Assembly (NCBI GenBank): GCA_902620585.1
Contig: CACNJC010000005.1
Coordinates: 1 to 60,508, forward strand
Source of the DNA: an uncultured Pelagibacteraceae bacterium
GTDB lineage: Bacteria > Pseudomonadota > Alphaproteobacteria > Pelagibacterales > Pelagibacteraceae
DNA: 60,508 bases
Direction of reading: 5' to 3'
A program made the translations under genes and the position numbers. The notes beneath the pieces are model-generated. The model ran no database searches. It was not told the DNA's origin and saw nothing but the letters and a program-made list of their open reading frames with translations. Shown in pieces: positions 40,701 through 49,156 of this stretch; position 1 is the first letter of the stretch; each line of letters starts with the position of its first letter.

Positions 40701-41891
40701 ATGAAAAAGTCTATAAGCACATTTTTAAAACACCCAACCAAAGATAACACTAATAGGTCAGCAAACCCACCTGTTACAAGAGCATCAACTATACTTTTCA
40801 ATTCTATGCAGGAACTCGTAGGACATGAAAGGAAAATTAAGACAAATAAGAAAGTAAGTTATTATAGCTATGGAAGATATGGAAGCACCACCACTATAGA
40901 ATTGGAAAACATACTTAAAAAGTTAGAGCAAGCTTATCATGTTTTTCTTACTGGAACTGGTTTTGGTGGGGTAGCACTTGCAATTATGAGTTTATGTAGA
41001 CCGGGAGATGAAATTCTGGTCTCCGACAACGTTTATGGACCAACAAAGGAAATTTCTGAACAACTTGTAAAAGAATTCAATATAAATGCAAAATTTTATA
41101 ATCCTGATAAGTTTGAAGATTTAAAAAATAAGATTACTGATAAAACAAAGATGATACTGGTAGAAAACCCAGGGAGTAGCACCTTTGAATTTCAAGATCT
41201 GTCAAAAATAGTTAATCTTGCAAAAAGAAAAAATATAATAACTTTTCTCGATAACACTTGGGGAACGCCTCTATTTTTAAAACCACTTAAAATTGGTTTT
41301 GATATGTCTTTTTGTTCTGCCACAAAATATTTTTCTGGTCATTCAGATGCTATGGGTGGATCTTTAGCAGTTAATAAGAAAGTTTTTAAAAAAGTTATGT
41401 TTTTCTATAAGTTGTCAGGTTATAGAATGTCTGCAGACGAAGCCTATTTAATTATAAGAGGCTTAAGAACTTTAGATGTCAGGCTTAAAAAACACTATGA
41501 AAACACTAAAGTGGTAATCAACTTTTTAAAAAAACAAAAGAAGATAAAAGAAATACTATATCCGTACAAACCATCATCAAAAAATTACAAGCTATGGAAA
41601 AAATATTATTCAGGCGCAAATGGCCTTTTTTCTGTTGTTATCAAATCCAAAAAAAAATCATCAGTGATTAAATTTGTTAACTCGCTAAAACTATTTGGTA
41701 TTGGTTACAGCTGGGGTGGTTTCGAAAGTTTAGTACTTTTACAAGATTTAAGAAATAAAACAAAATATACTGAAGCAAGGAGGTATTTAAGATTTGCTAA
41801 AGACGAACATATTGTTAGACTACATATAGGTTTAGAAGATCCAAAAGACCTAATTTATGATCTGAAAGGAGCCTTACGTTATATTAAATAA
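40701..41891 (+). CDS. metC: Cystathionine beta-lyase / Cys-Met metabolism PLP enzyme
   Basis: This protein of about 396 residues has the trans-sulfuration fold: YGRYGSTTTIELE near the N-terminus, VENPGSST, FLDNTWGTPLFLKPL and the PLP-Lys motif SFCSATKYFSGHSDAMGGS. The YSWGGFESL segment near the end is typical of MetC-type lyases. It would cleave cystathionine to homocysteine or act on a related thioether. The ATG at 40701 follows a TATACT box and fits the family N-terminus. The MFS gene follows 3 bases later. Confidence 0.9.
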   Translation: MKKSISTFLKHPTKDNTNRSANPPVTRASTILFNSMQELVGHERKIKTNKKVSYYSYGRYGSTTTIELENILKKLEQAYHVFLTGTGFGGVALAIMSLCRPGDEILVSDNVYGPTKEISEQLVKEFNINAKFYNPDKFEDLKNKITDKTKMILVENPGSSTFEFQDLSKIVNLAKRKNIITFLDNTWGTPLFLKPLKIGFDMSFCSATKYFSGHSDAMGGSLAVNKKVFKKVMFFYKLSGYRMSADEAYLIIRGLRTLDVRLKKHYENTKVVINFLKKQKKIKEILYPYKPSSKNYKLWKKYYSGANGLFSVVIKSKKKSSVIKFVNSLKLFGIGYSWGGFESLVLLQDLRNKTKYTEARRYLRFAKDEHIVRLHIGLEDPKDLIYDLKGALRYIK

Positions 41892-41894
41892 AAT

Positions 41895-43115
41895 ATGTCA
41901 GAAAAATTTATTCCTAATAGACTAGCACTTATCACCCTACTTGCAGCTTGTTCTGTAATTTTAATTTCAATGGGTTTAAGACAAACTTTTGGATTATTTT
42001 TCAGCGCATTCGAGGAAGGTTTAAATTGCACAAGAACTGAATTTGGATTAGCTATCGGACTACAAATGATCTTTTGGGGAATATTTGCTCCAATATTTGG
42101 ATATCTAGCAGATAAATTTGGGGGAAATAAAGCTGTGTTTATTGGATTTATTATTTTTGGACTAGGAATCTATATGCTGTACGCTGGTCCTAATACTGGA
42201 ATATATTTTCAAATAAGCTTAGGTTTACTAGTGGGAGTTGCTTTAGGCGCAACAGCAATGAGTGTCCCAGTATCTGAAGTTGGCAAACATTTCCCTAATG
42301 AAAAAAGAACTATCGCAACAGGTATAGTCACTGCTGCTGCTTCTGTGGGGTATTTTTTAGCACCTTTATTTACTCAGTATTCTCTTGGAAACGTAGGTTG
42401 GGAACAAACGTTAAAATATTTTATGTATTTTATATTGTTTGGATTAATTGCTTCAGTTTTTTTACTTTCAAAAAAAGATGAAATTTTGAAAACTGATGTT
42501 AAAAAACAAAATTTTACTGAGGCTATGAAAGAAGCTTTTTCTCATAAGGGATATATTTTGTTACTCGCAGGGTTTTTTGTATGTGGATTTCAGATAACAT
42601 TAGTTGCAACTCATGTGCCAGGTTATTTACAAGATAGAGGCCTTGGAGGTTGGACTGCAACAATTCTTTTAGCCTTAATCGGTTTATTTAATATAGTTGG
42701 CACTCTTGGAATTGGATATTTAGGAACTAAGTATAGCAAGAAAATTTTATTAAGTATCCTTTACTTCTTAAGAGCAGTTATCATTTCTATTTTTATATTT
42801 TTTCCACCTTCAATTTATATTTCTATTTTTTTTGGAATTACCTTTGGATTACTTTGGCTTTCTACAGTTCCTCCAACTAATGGAATAGTTGCCCAAATAT
42901 TTGGCACAAAATATCTAAGTACTCTTTTTGGTATTGTTTTCTTTAGTCACCAAGTTGGGGCTTTTGCAGGGTCATTTTTAGGAGGTTACTTTTATGATTT
43001 TTTTGGATCTTATAATTATGCATGGTATATCGCTATTGCGCTTTCAATTTTTGCCACTTTGGTTCACCTACCAATTAATGAAAAACCAATAGTTAGAGCG
43101 GTTAAAGAGTTCTAA
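41895..43115 (+). CDS. Major facilitator superfamily transporter
   Basis: This 406-residue protein has twelve helices. The MFS loop 2-3 motif is visible as GYLADKFGGNKAVFIG (about residues 65-80), and the central loop splits two six-helix halves. The overall look (SMGLRQTFGLFFSAFEE) is that of monocarboxylate/OFA-type carriers. The substrate is unknown; linkage to metC hints at an organic acid or amino-acid derivative. Confidence 0.88.
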   Translation: MSEKFIPNRLALITLLAACSVILISMGLRQTFGLFFSAFEEGLNCTRTEFGLAIGLQMIFWGIFAPIFGYLADKFGGNKAVFIGFIIFGLGIYMLYAGPNTGIYFQISLGLLVGVALGATAMSVPVSEVGKHFPNEKRTIATGIVTAAASVGYFLAPLFTQYSLGNVGWEQTLKYFMYFILFGLIASVFLLSKKDEILKTDVKKQNFTEAMKEAFSHKGYILLLAGFFVCGFQITLVATHVPGYLQDRGLGGWTATILLALIGLFNIVGTLGIGYLGTKYSKKILLSILYFLRAVIISIFIFFPPSIYISIFFGITFGLLWLSTVPPTNGIVAQIFGTKYLSTLFGIVFFSHQVGAFAGSFLGGYFYDFFGSYNYAWYIAIALSIFATLVHLPINEKPIVRAVKEF

Positions 43116-43132
43116 ATATATTGGCTTAAGAC

Positions 43133-43234
43133 TGTTGATAAGATCACCCGTAGGTTGCATTATGAGTCCACTTTAGAATCAAAAGTGAATCAAAAGGCGA
43201 ACATTTAATTTATTAACCCTGAGGTTGTGGATAA
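43133..43234. promoter_or_regulatory. Repeat-bearing regulatory gap upstream of the CADD gene
   Basis: The 201-base gap holds a perfect tandem 10-bp repeat GAATCAAAAG at 43176-43185 and 43187-43196, an 11-bp phase that puts both copies on one helix face. There is also a CACTTT/AAAGTG hairpin (43169-43187). TGTGGATAA at 43226-43234 is a perfect DnaA-box core (reverse of TTATCCACA), and TGTTGATAA at 43133-43141 is a one-mismatch copy. An A/T-rich stretch follows to the ribosome-binding site AAGGAG near 43304. Confidence 0.45.
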
Positions 43235-43316
43235 TTGTTTTAGTTATTTTAATTGAATATTGTATTCACTATTTATAGATTGTTGTTATCACTCAGAAAT
43301 AACTTAAGGAGAAAAA

Positions 43317-43988
43317 ATGTTTTCAAAAGAATTAGGAGTAAAGTTAGACAAGTATCATTTATTAAAGCATCCTTTTTATCAAAAATATTGGAACGAGGGA
43401 AAACTTACTAGAGAAATTATTAGAGATTACGCTGAACAATATTATCAACATGTAAAAGCTTTTCCTAGATACATAAGTGCTACTCACTCGATATGTGAAG
43501 ATCTTGAAAAAAGAAGAATTCTTCTTGAAAATTTACAAGATGAAGAAAATAAAGACGGCGATCATCCAAAATTATGGAAGAATTTTGCAAAAGCTTTAGG
43601 TGCAGATGAGAAAAAAATTGAAAACGTAAAGTTAGATTGGTTTACAAAAGATATGATTGACAATTTTTTCTCTCAAGCAAGAAAATCATACGCTGAAGGT
43701 TTAGCATCATTATATACTTATGAGAGACAAATTCCCGAAATAGCAGAAACAAAAATCCAGGGTTTAAAAAAGTTTTATGGAGTTAGTTCAAAAGAAGGTC
43801 TAGAGTTTTTTGAAGCGCATAAATCTGCAGATGTAATTCATAGAGCCGAATGCGAAAAACTTTTGGATAGTCTTTCTAAGGAAGAGCAAGTAAAAGCTGA
43901 AGAGGCTTCAGTTTTAACTGCTAGATATTTGTGGAACTTTCTTAGCGGAATGACATCTAAGCACAAACTACAATCAATTGCTGCTTAG
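43317..43988 (+). CDS. CADD-family protein, likely self-sacrificing pABA synthase
   Basis: This 223-residue protein belongs to the PqqC/TenA-like di-metal fold. It closely resembles the chlamydial CADD group in KHPFYQKYW, DYAEQYYQHVKAFPRYISATHS, ILLENLQDEEN, LYTYERQIPEIAETKI and EAHKSADVIHRAE. CADD makes p-aminobenzoate from one of its own Tyr residues using a di-metal centre. The corresponding Tyr (position 21, HPFYQ) is kept, along with His/Glu ligand candidates. The inferred role is to supply pABA for folate where pabABC is absent. It is first in a rightward run leading into the apr genes. Confidence 0.85.
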   Translation: MFSKELGVKLDKYHLLKHPFYQKYWNEGKLTREIIRDYAEQYYQHVKAFPRYISATHSICEDLEKRRILLENLQDEENKDGDHPKLWKNFAKALGADEKKIENVKLDWFTKDMIDNFFSQARKSYAEGLASLYTYERQIPEIAETKIQGLKKFYGVSSKEGLEFFEAHKSADVIHRAECEKLLDSLSKEEQVKAEEASVLTARYLWNFLSGMTSKHKLQSIAA

Positions 43989-44009
43989 TATAAGTTAATA
44001 GCTAAGTTA

Positions 44010-44390
44010 ATGAAAAATGATAACCATGTTTGGGACAACAAACTCCCGACAGCTCAGATGCTTGGTCGTTGGCAGCCTTGGCACGCAGGACATCAAAAAT
44101 TATTTGAAGAAACACTTAAGAAGACTGGTCAGGTAAATATAATGGTAAGAGATGTAAAGGGAGTTGATGACAATCCTTTTGATTTCGAAACAGTCAAAAA
44201 AAATATTTTTGAAGCTCTTAAGGATTACAAGAATAGAATTCAAGTTACTTTAGTTCCTAATATTACCAACATTTGTTACGGCAGAGGAGTTGGTTATAAA
44301 ATTGAAGAAATTGTTCTTGATGAAAAAACGCAACAAATTTCAGCTACAAAAATCAGGGAACAGATGAGAAAAGAAGGAAAACTCAAATAG
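44010..44390 (+). CDS. Small nucleotidyltransferase (HxGH/ISxTxxR type)
   Basis: This 126-residue protein has the nucleotidyltransferase signature GRWQPWHAGHQKLFEE (a GRFQPFHxGH-like motif) and the C-terminal ISATKIREQMR (ISxTxxR), so it should transfer a nucleotidyl group from an NTP. It is much shorter than ATP sulfurylase but belongs to the same superfamily. It sits between the CADD gene and aprM. Handling of APS (ATP sulfurylase role) is a possible but unproven function; cytidylyl or adenylyl transfer to another substrate is equally open. Confidence 0.8.
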   Translation: MKNDNHVWDNKLPTAQMLGRWQPWHAGHQKLFEETLKKTGQVNIMVRDVKGVDDNPFDFETVKKNIFEALKDYKNRIQVTLVPNITNICYGRGVGYKIEEIVLDEKTQQISATKIREQMRKEGKLK

Positions 44391-44407
44391 TTGCGAGCTG
44401 TTCTCAC

Positions 44408-44436
44408 TTGACCTACAATTATCACATATATAAAAT
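44408..44436 (+). promoter_or_regulatory. Promoter for the aprMBA operon
   Basis: TTGACC (44408-44413) and TAAAAT (44431-44436) are separated by exactly 17 bases. A GGGGGA ribosome-binding site follows at about 44449-44454, ahead of the aprM ATG. Confidence 0.65.
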
Positions 44437-44460
44437 AATTTTTCTCGGGGGAATGTCATT

Positions 44461-45252
44461 ATGATCACAAGCAATCCATTTGCGGAGCTAGCTCTAACTA
44501 TACCACCAGCTGCAATGCAATTTTTTGTAATTGCAATGATTTTATTAGTTGTCGGGAGCACTTTATTGGACATGCTTCATAAGAAGAATGTTGTTTATTT
44601 TTTTAGAAATGCAAAAAAAGCAAAAAAAAATGCTAAAATTGAACTCAGCACAGTCAAAAAAACAACAGTAATTTTAAAAACCGTTGCTCATGATATTGCC
44701 ACGACATCGGAACTAGGAATGGGAAAAAGAAGAATAGCCCATGTTTTAGGGATGTATGGAACTATTTTATTCTGGATCGCCTCAGTAATCTTAATATTTA
44801 AATATACCGATGGGTCAACTGCTCCTTTTTATATTACATCTATGTGGCACATCGGAGCAATAATGACTTGTCTAGGAGGATACTGGTTTTGGTTTTTTTT
44901 AAGAGTCGATGTATCTGCAGAGGCTCATCCCTGGTATAGAATAATTACTGCTGACTTATTTGTTTTGGCATTATTAGCTTGTGCAACTTTTGGACTAGCT
45001 TGGTCTTATGCTCAATATTCAAATTCAGTTTACTTTAGTTATTTATTTTTCATTTTATATATTATTTCAAATTTAGTTTTATTTGGTGGAGTTTATTGGT
45101 CTAAATTCGCTCATATGTTTTACAAACCAGGAGCTGCAATTCAGAAGAATTTAGCTGAAGCAGATGGATCTAGAGACAATTTGCCACCACCTGCTGACGC
45201 GCCAGAACAATTTGGTCTAGGAATTAAAAGAGAACAACCAAAGCATTATTAA
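44461..45252 (+). CDS. aprM: APS reductase membrane anchor, AprM-type
   Basis: This 263-residue protein has about six helices and His residues near helix ends (TSMWHIGAIM, KRRIAHVLGMYG, EAHPWYR, FAHMFYK), suited to heme or quinone contact. A Pro-rich soluble tail follows. The aprM-aprB-aprA order is characteristic of one lineage of APS reductases, including SAR11. The anchor would pass electrons between AprBA and the quinone pool. An AT-rich 40-base gap precedes aprB. Confidence 0.88.
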   Translation: MITSNPFAELALTIPPAAMQFFVIAMILLVVGSTLLDMLHKKNVVYFFRNAKKAKKNAKIELSTVKKTTVILKTVAHDIATTSELGMGKRRIAHVLGMYGTILFWIASVILIFKYTDGSTAPFYITSMWHIGAIMTCLGGYWFWFFLRVDVSAEAHPWYRIITADLFVLALLACATFGLAWSYAQYSNSVYFSYLFFILYIISNLVLFGGVYWSKFAHMFYKPGAAIQKNLAEADGSRDNLPPPADAPEQFGLGIKREQPKHY

Positions 45253-45292
45253 AGATTTTATGATAAGAAACCTGAGGGATAAAAAATAAATT

Positions 45293-45763
45293 ATGTCAAC
45301 ATTTGTATACATGACTAGATGTGATGGTTGCGGACACTGCGTTGATATTTGTCCATCCGATATAATGCATATAGACGAGACAATAAGACGTGCAAAAAAT
45401 ATCGAACCTAATTTTTGCTGGGAATGTTACTCATGTGTTAAAGCATGCCCTAATCACGCTATTGATGTAAGAGGTTATGCGGATTTTGCTCCAATGGGAC
45501 ACAGTGTGAGAGTGAGGCGTGAAGAAGAAAAAGGCACAATTTCATGGAAAATTAAATTTAGAAACGGAACAGAAAAAGATTTCGTTTCACCGATTACAAC
45601 CAAACCTTGGGGTAAATTCATTCCTAAATTGTCTGAAGGTGATAAACCTAGACAAGGAGAAATGAACTCTCAAGTTTTATACTCAGAACCAGAAGGTTTA
45701 GATACTAAGAAAGATTTACCAACCATAAGCAAAGATTCATTTAAAAAGGGTGTTTATTATTAA
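45293..45763 (+). CDS. aprB: Adenylylsulfate reductase beta subunit
   Basis: This 156-residue iron-sulfur subunit has two 4Fe-4S motifs: CDGCGHCVDICP at about residues 9-20 and CWECYSCVKACP at about 42-53. A C-terminal tail (ISWKIKFRNGTEKDF, KPWGKFIPKL) wraps AprA in known structures. It transfers electrons to and from the AprA flavin. Its stop overlaps the aprA start by one base. Confidence 0.95.
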   Translation: MSTFVYMTRCDGCGHCVDICPSDIMHIDETIRRAKNIEPNFCWECYSCVKACPNHAIDVRGYADFAPMGHSVRVRREEEKGTISWKIKFRNGTEKDFVSPITTKPWGKFIPKLSEGDKPRQGEMNSQVLYSEPEGLDTKKDLPTISKDSFKKGVYY

Positions 45764-47622
45764 TGCCAAAAAATAAGACTGTTCACGAGGATTGTGATGT
45801 ATTAGTTGTTGGCGGAGGAATGGCCGGCACAGGAGCAACATTCGAAGCAAGACATTGGGGGAGAGATTTAAAAATTATTTGTGTTGAGAAAGCCAACATT
45901 GATAGGAGTGGAGCAGTAGCTCAAGGCCTTTACGCAATCAATTGTTACATGGGCATGAGGTGGAACGAAAATCAGCCAGAAGATCATGTAAGATACGCTC
46001 GAAATGATTTAATGGGATTAGTTAGAGAAGATCTTGGTTATGACATGGCACGTCATGTAGACTCTACTGTTCATATGTTTGATGAATGGGGTTTACCAAT
46101 GATGAAAGATAAAAAAACCGGAAGATACCAAAGAGAGGGAAAGTGGCAGATAATGATCCACGGAGAAAGTTATAAACCAATCGTAGCAGAGGCTGCAAAA
46201 AAATCCGCTGATAAAATTTATAATAGAATTATGATTACTCATTTATTAATGGATGAAAATGAGGAAAATAGAGTTGGTGGGGCTGTTGGATTTAATATGA
46301 GGACTGGAGACTATCATGTCTTTAAAGCTAAAACAGTTATAGTTGCTGCTGGAGGAGCTTCACATATTTTTAAACCTAGAGCGGTTGGTGAAGGCATGGG
46401 AAGGACTTGGTATGCACCTTGGAGCAATGGATCTGCTTATGCTCTTCCAATTGCTGCTGGCGCAAAGATGACTCAAATGGAAAATAGAATAGTACTTTGC
46501 AGATTCAAAGATGGATATGGTCCAGTGGGTGCTTATTTTTTACATTTAAAAACTTATACACAAAATGCTAATGGAGAAAATTACGAAAAGAAATGGTATG
46601 ATAAAACAAAGGAATTAGTTGGAGAATATATAGATCACCATCCAACACCTACTTGTTTGAGGAACCATGCTTTTATACAAGAAGTAATGGCAGGCGGCGG
46701 ACCAATTCATATGGTTACAAAAGAAGCATTTCAAGATCCGCATTTAGAAACAGTTGGTTGGGAAAATTTTTTAGGCATGACAGTTGGCCAAGCTGTTGTT
46801 TGGGCGTCTCAAAATATTGATCCAAAATATACAAACCCAGAATTAACAACATCAGAACCTTATGTGATGGGGTCTCACGCTACGTGTTCAGGTGCTTGGG
46901 TAAGTGGACCAGAAGATATTGCCCCACCAGAATATTTTTGGGGGTACAATAGAATGACAACAGTGCAAGGTTTATTTGGAGCAGGAGATACTGTGGGAGG
47001 TAGTGCACATAAATTTTCTTCAGGATCATTTACTGAAGGTAGATTAGCAGCTAAAGCAGCAGTAAAATATATAGAGGACGAAAAAGCTGAAAATTTAAAA
47101 ATTACAGACAAACAATATAATGATTTAAAAGAAACAATTTATAAACCTTTAGAAAATTATACTGTTGGAAGAAATGAAATTACTGGAGGAACAGTTTCGC
47201 CAAGTTATATTTCACCAATTCAAGGGTTGCAAAGACTCCAAAAAATTATGGATGAGTATGTCGGTGGTATCACTGCCAATTACATGACTAATGATAATCT
47301 TCTTAAGAAAGGCTTAGAACTTTTAGATTGGTTGCAAGAAGATCTAGAAAATGTAGGTGCTGAAGACTACCATCAATTGATGAGAGCATGGGAACTGAAA
47401 CACAGAACTTTAACTTCTCAATGCGTAACAGAGCATACTCTATTTAGAGAAGAAACTCGTTGGCCAGGCTACTATTACAGAGGCGATAAATTAAAACTAG
47501 ATGACGAAAATTGGCACTGTTTAACAGTTTCTAGAAGAGATCCAAAAACCGGCAAATTCAAAATGGAAAAAATGCCTGTTTATCATATTGTTGGCGATAA
47601 AAAAGAAAAGAAAGCTTCATAA
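45763..47622 (+). CDS. aprA: Adenylylsulfate reductase alpha subunit
   Basis: This 619-residue FAD subunit catalyses sulfite plus AMP to APS in the oxidative direction, or the reverse. It has the FAD motif VLVVGGGMAGTGAT at about residues 14-27, DRSGAVAQGLYAINCYMG, the substrate-side segments TPTCLRNHAFIQEVMAGG and GSHATCSGAWVSGP, and the FAD-closing GAGDTVGGSAHKFSSGS. In a sulfonate-degrading, non-sulfate-reducing organism, sulfite oxidation is the likely direction. The neighbours tauE, suyAB and xsc support this. Confidence 0.96.
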   Translation: MPKNKTVHEDCDVLVVGGGMAGTGATFEARHWGRDLKIICVEKANIDRSGAVAQGLYAINCYMGMRWNENQPEDHVRYARNDLMGLVREDLGYDMARHVDSTVHMFDEWGLPMMKDKKTGRYQREGKWQIMIHGESYKPIVAEAAKKSADKIYNRIMITHLLMDENEENRVGGAVGFNMRTGDYHVFKAKTVIVAAGGASHIFKPRAVGEGMGRTWYAPWSNGSAYALPIAAGAKMTQMENRIVLCRFKDGYGPVGAYFLHLKTYTQNANGENYEKKWYDKTKELVGEYIDHHPTPTCLRNHAFIQEVMAGGGPIHMVTKEAFQDPHLETVGWENFLGMTVGQAVVWASQNIDPKYTNPELTTSEPYVMGSHATCSGAWVSGPEDIAPPEYFWGYNRMTTVQGLFGAGDTVGGSAHKFSSGSFTEGRLAAKAAVKYIEDEKAENLKITDKQYNDLKETIYKPLENYTVGRNEITGGTVSPSYISPIQGLQRLQKIMDEYVGGITANYMTNDNLLKKGLELLDWLQEDLENVGAEDYHQLMRAWELKHRTLTSQCVTEHTLFREETRWPGYYYRGDKLKLDDENWHCLTVSRRDPKTGKFKMEKMPVYHIVGDKKEKKAS

Positions 47623-47633
47623 AAAATCTTTAA

Positions 47634-47984
47634 ATGGACTTGATGGACAAAAGTGATGAAGAAATCATTAAGATCGCTAATCCCATTTGGTCTAATTTAG
47701 TAAAATCTTCAAACATAAAAGATTATGGTGGTTTTACAAAAGATTTTTCTTCTCAGATGCTTTATGGTGCTAATGAGGTTGAGCTTGGAAAACAATGGGC
47801 AAGCAATAAACTTCTTACTAGTTTGTCCGAGAAACAAGAAGTTTTAGGGTGTATTCGAAGGGATAAGTTTATTACTGTGCTTTACAAACAAAAGAGCAAC
47901 ACATTGACTGGCGAATTTCTTGGAAGATTAGTATTAGGAGTAGAAGGAGACATGGTTAAAGTATTTGGAGCAACAATTTATTAA
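47634..47984 (+). CDS. Uncharacterised protein in the apr operon
   Basis: I do not recognise this 116-residue soluble protein. The helical N-terminus (DEEIIKIANPIWSNLVKSS) and a later strand-rich part (EVLGCIRRDKFITVLYKQKS, FLGRLVLGVEGDMVKVFG) suggest an NTF2/SnoaL-like alpha+beta barrel. It follows aprA by 11 bases and precedes a sulfite exporter, so it may assist sulfite or APS metabolism. A later Met at codon 4 is an alternative start. Confidence 0.65.
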   Translation: MDLMDKSDEEIIKIANPIWSNLVKSSNIKDYGGFTKDFSSQMLYGANEVELGKQWASNKLLTSLSEKQEVLGCIRRDKFITVLYKQKSNTLTGEFLGRLVLGVEGDMVKVFGATIY

Positions 47985-48020
47985 GATTGACAATATCTTC
48001 TTTCAAGCATACTTAGAAGT

Positions 48021-49154
48021 ATGTTAGATATTTACCTTCCAATAGCCCAAGTAAACGTAGATATCTTTTTATTACTTTTTTTAAGTCTAGCAGTGGGTGT
48101 TTTATCAGGAATATTTGGAGTTGGTGGTGGATTCTTAATGACACCATTTTTAATTTTTATGGGTATACCACCTGTGTATGCGGTTCCAAACGAAGTGAAT
48201 AATATATTAGCTACCTCCGTATCCGGGTCTCTAACTCATTGGTACAAAAATACTTTAGATTATAAAATGGGATTGTTAATAGTCTCTGGAGGAACCATAG
48301 GAACTACTGTAGGAATTACAACCTTTTCTTATTTCTCAGAGATAGGAAAAATAAGTTTAATCATCTCGCTTCTATACATGTACTTACTAGCGATAGTAGG
48401 AACTTTAATGTTAATCGAAGGTATTAAAGAAAAAAATCTTCAAAAAAAAAAAACTTTAATTAAACAAAAATTACACGATCATAACTGGTTACAAGGTTTG
48501 CCCTTAAGAATGCGTTTTCATAAATCAAAATTGTATGAAAGCGCCATTGTACCAATATTTTTGGGTTTAGTTGTAGGGTTTGTAGCTTCTATGATGGGTA
48601 TCGGAGGCGCTTTTTTAATGGTGCCAGCAATGATTTATATAGTTGGAATGCCAATTAAATTAATTCCAGGAACCTCCTTATTTGTTACAATTTTTATTAG
48701 CGCAATAGTTACAATTCTTCATGCATTTAATTACGGATCAATAGACTTATTTTTAGTTATACCTTTAATTTTAGGATCAATTGTAGGCGTTCAGTTAGGA
48801 CAAAAATTAGGACAATTTTTAGATAGCACAGAATTAAAATCTCTATTTGCTATGCTATTATTATCAGTTTCTATAGCTATAGGTTACGACTCCTTTTTTA
48901 GAGACAAATCAAATATAAACAATGGAAATCAAACTATTAAAACTGATCTTAACGCTATAGCAGAATTTACAGTAAAATTTTCTAACGATGTCCCATTTTT
49001 ATATGGAGCTCTAGCAATCTTATTAGCAATATCTTTAGGTGCCCTTGCTGCTTTTGCTAGAAAAATTTTAAGTCCAATAATAAAAAAATTACTAAGTGAT
49101 TTCAGAAAAAAAGAAGAGACTAAAAAAGAAGAAATTAAATTTCCTGAAAAATAA
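48021..49154 (+). CDS. TauE/SafE-family sulfite/organosulfonate exporter
   Basis: This 377-residue membrane protein has about eight helices and duplicated TauE signatures: GVLSGIFGVGGGFLMTPFLIFMG near residue 30 and VGFVASMMGIGGAFLMVPAMIY near 190. The family exports sulfite or sulfoacetate. Located between aprA and suyB/xsc, it is the natural outlet for sulfite that the Apr system cannot oxidise. The C-terminus adds a single helix and a Lys/Glu-rich tail. Confidence 0.9.
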   Translation: MLDIYLPIAQVNVDIFLLLFLSLAVGVLSGIFGVGGGFLMTPFLIFMGIPPVYAVPNEVNNILATSVSGSLTHWYKNTLDYKMGLLIVSGGTIGTTVGITTFSYFSEIGKISLIISLLYMYLLAIVGTLMLIEGIKEKNLQKKKTLIKQKLHDHNWLQGLPLRMRFHKSKLYESAIVPIFLGLVVGFVASMMGIGGAFLMVPAMIYIVGMPIKLIPGTSLFVTIFISAIVTILHAFNYGSIDLFLVIPLILGSIVGVQLGQKLGQFLDSTELKSLFAMLLLSVSIAIGYDSFFRDKSNINNGNQTIKTDLNAIAEFTVKFSNDVPFLYGALAILLAISLGALAAFARKILSPIIKKLLSDFRKKEETKKEEIKFPEK

Positions 49155-49156
49155 AA

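Noticed and set aside
43116-43316. Chromosomal replication origin
   Set aside because: DnaA-box-like sites and phased repeats are present, but only two boxes occur and no dnaA, dnaN, hemE, parAB or gid genes are near. A regulatory gap is the simpler reading.
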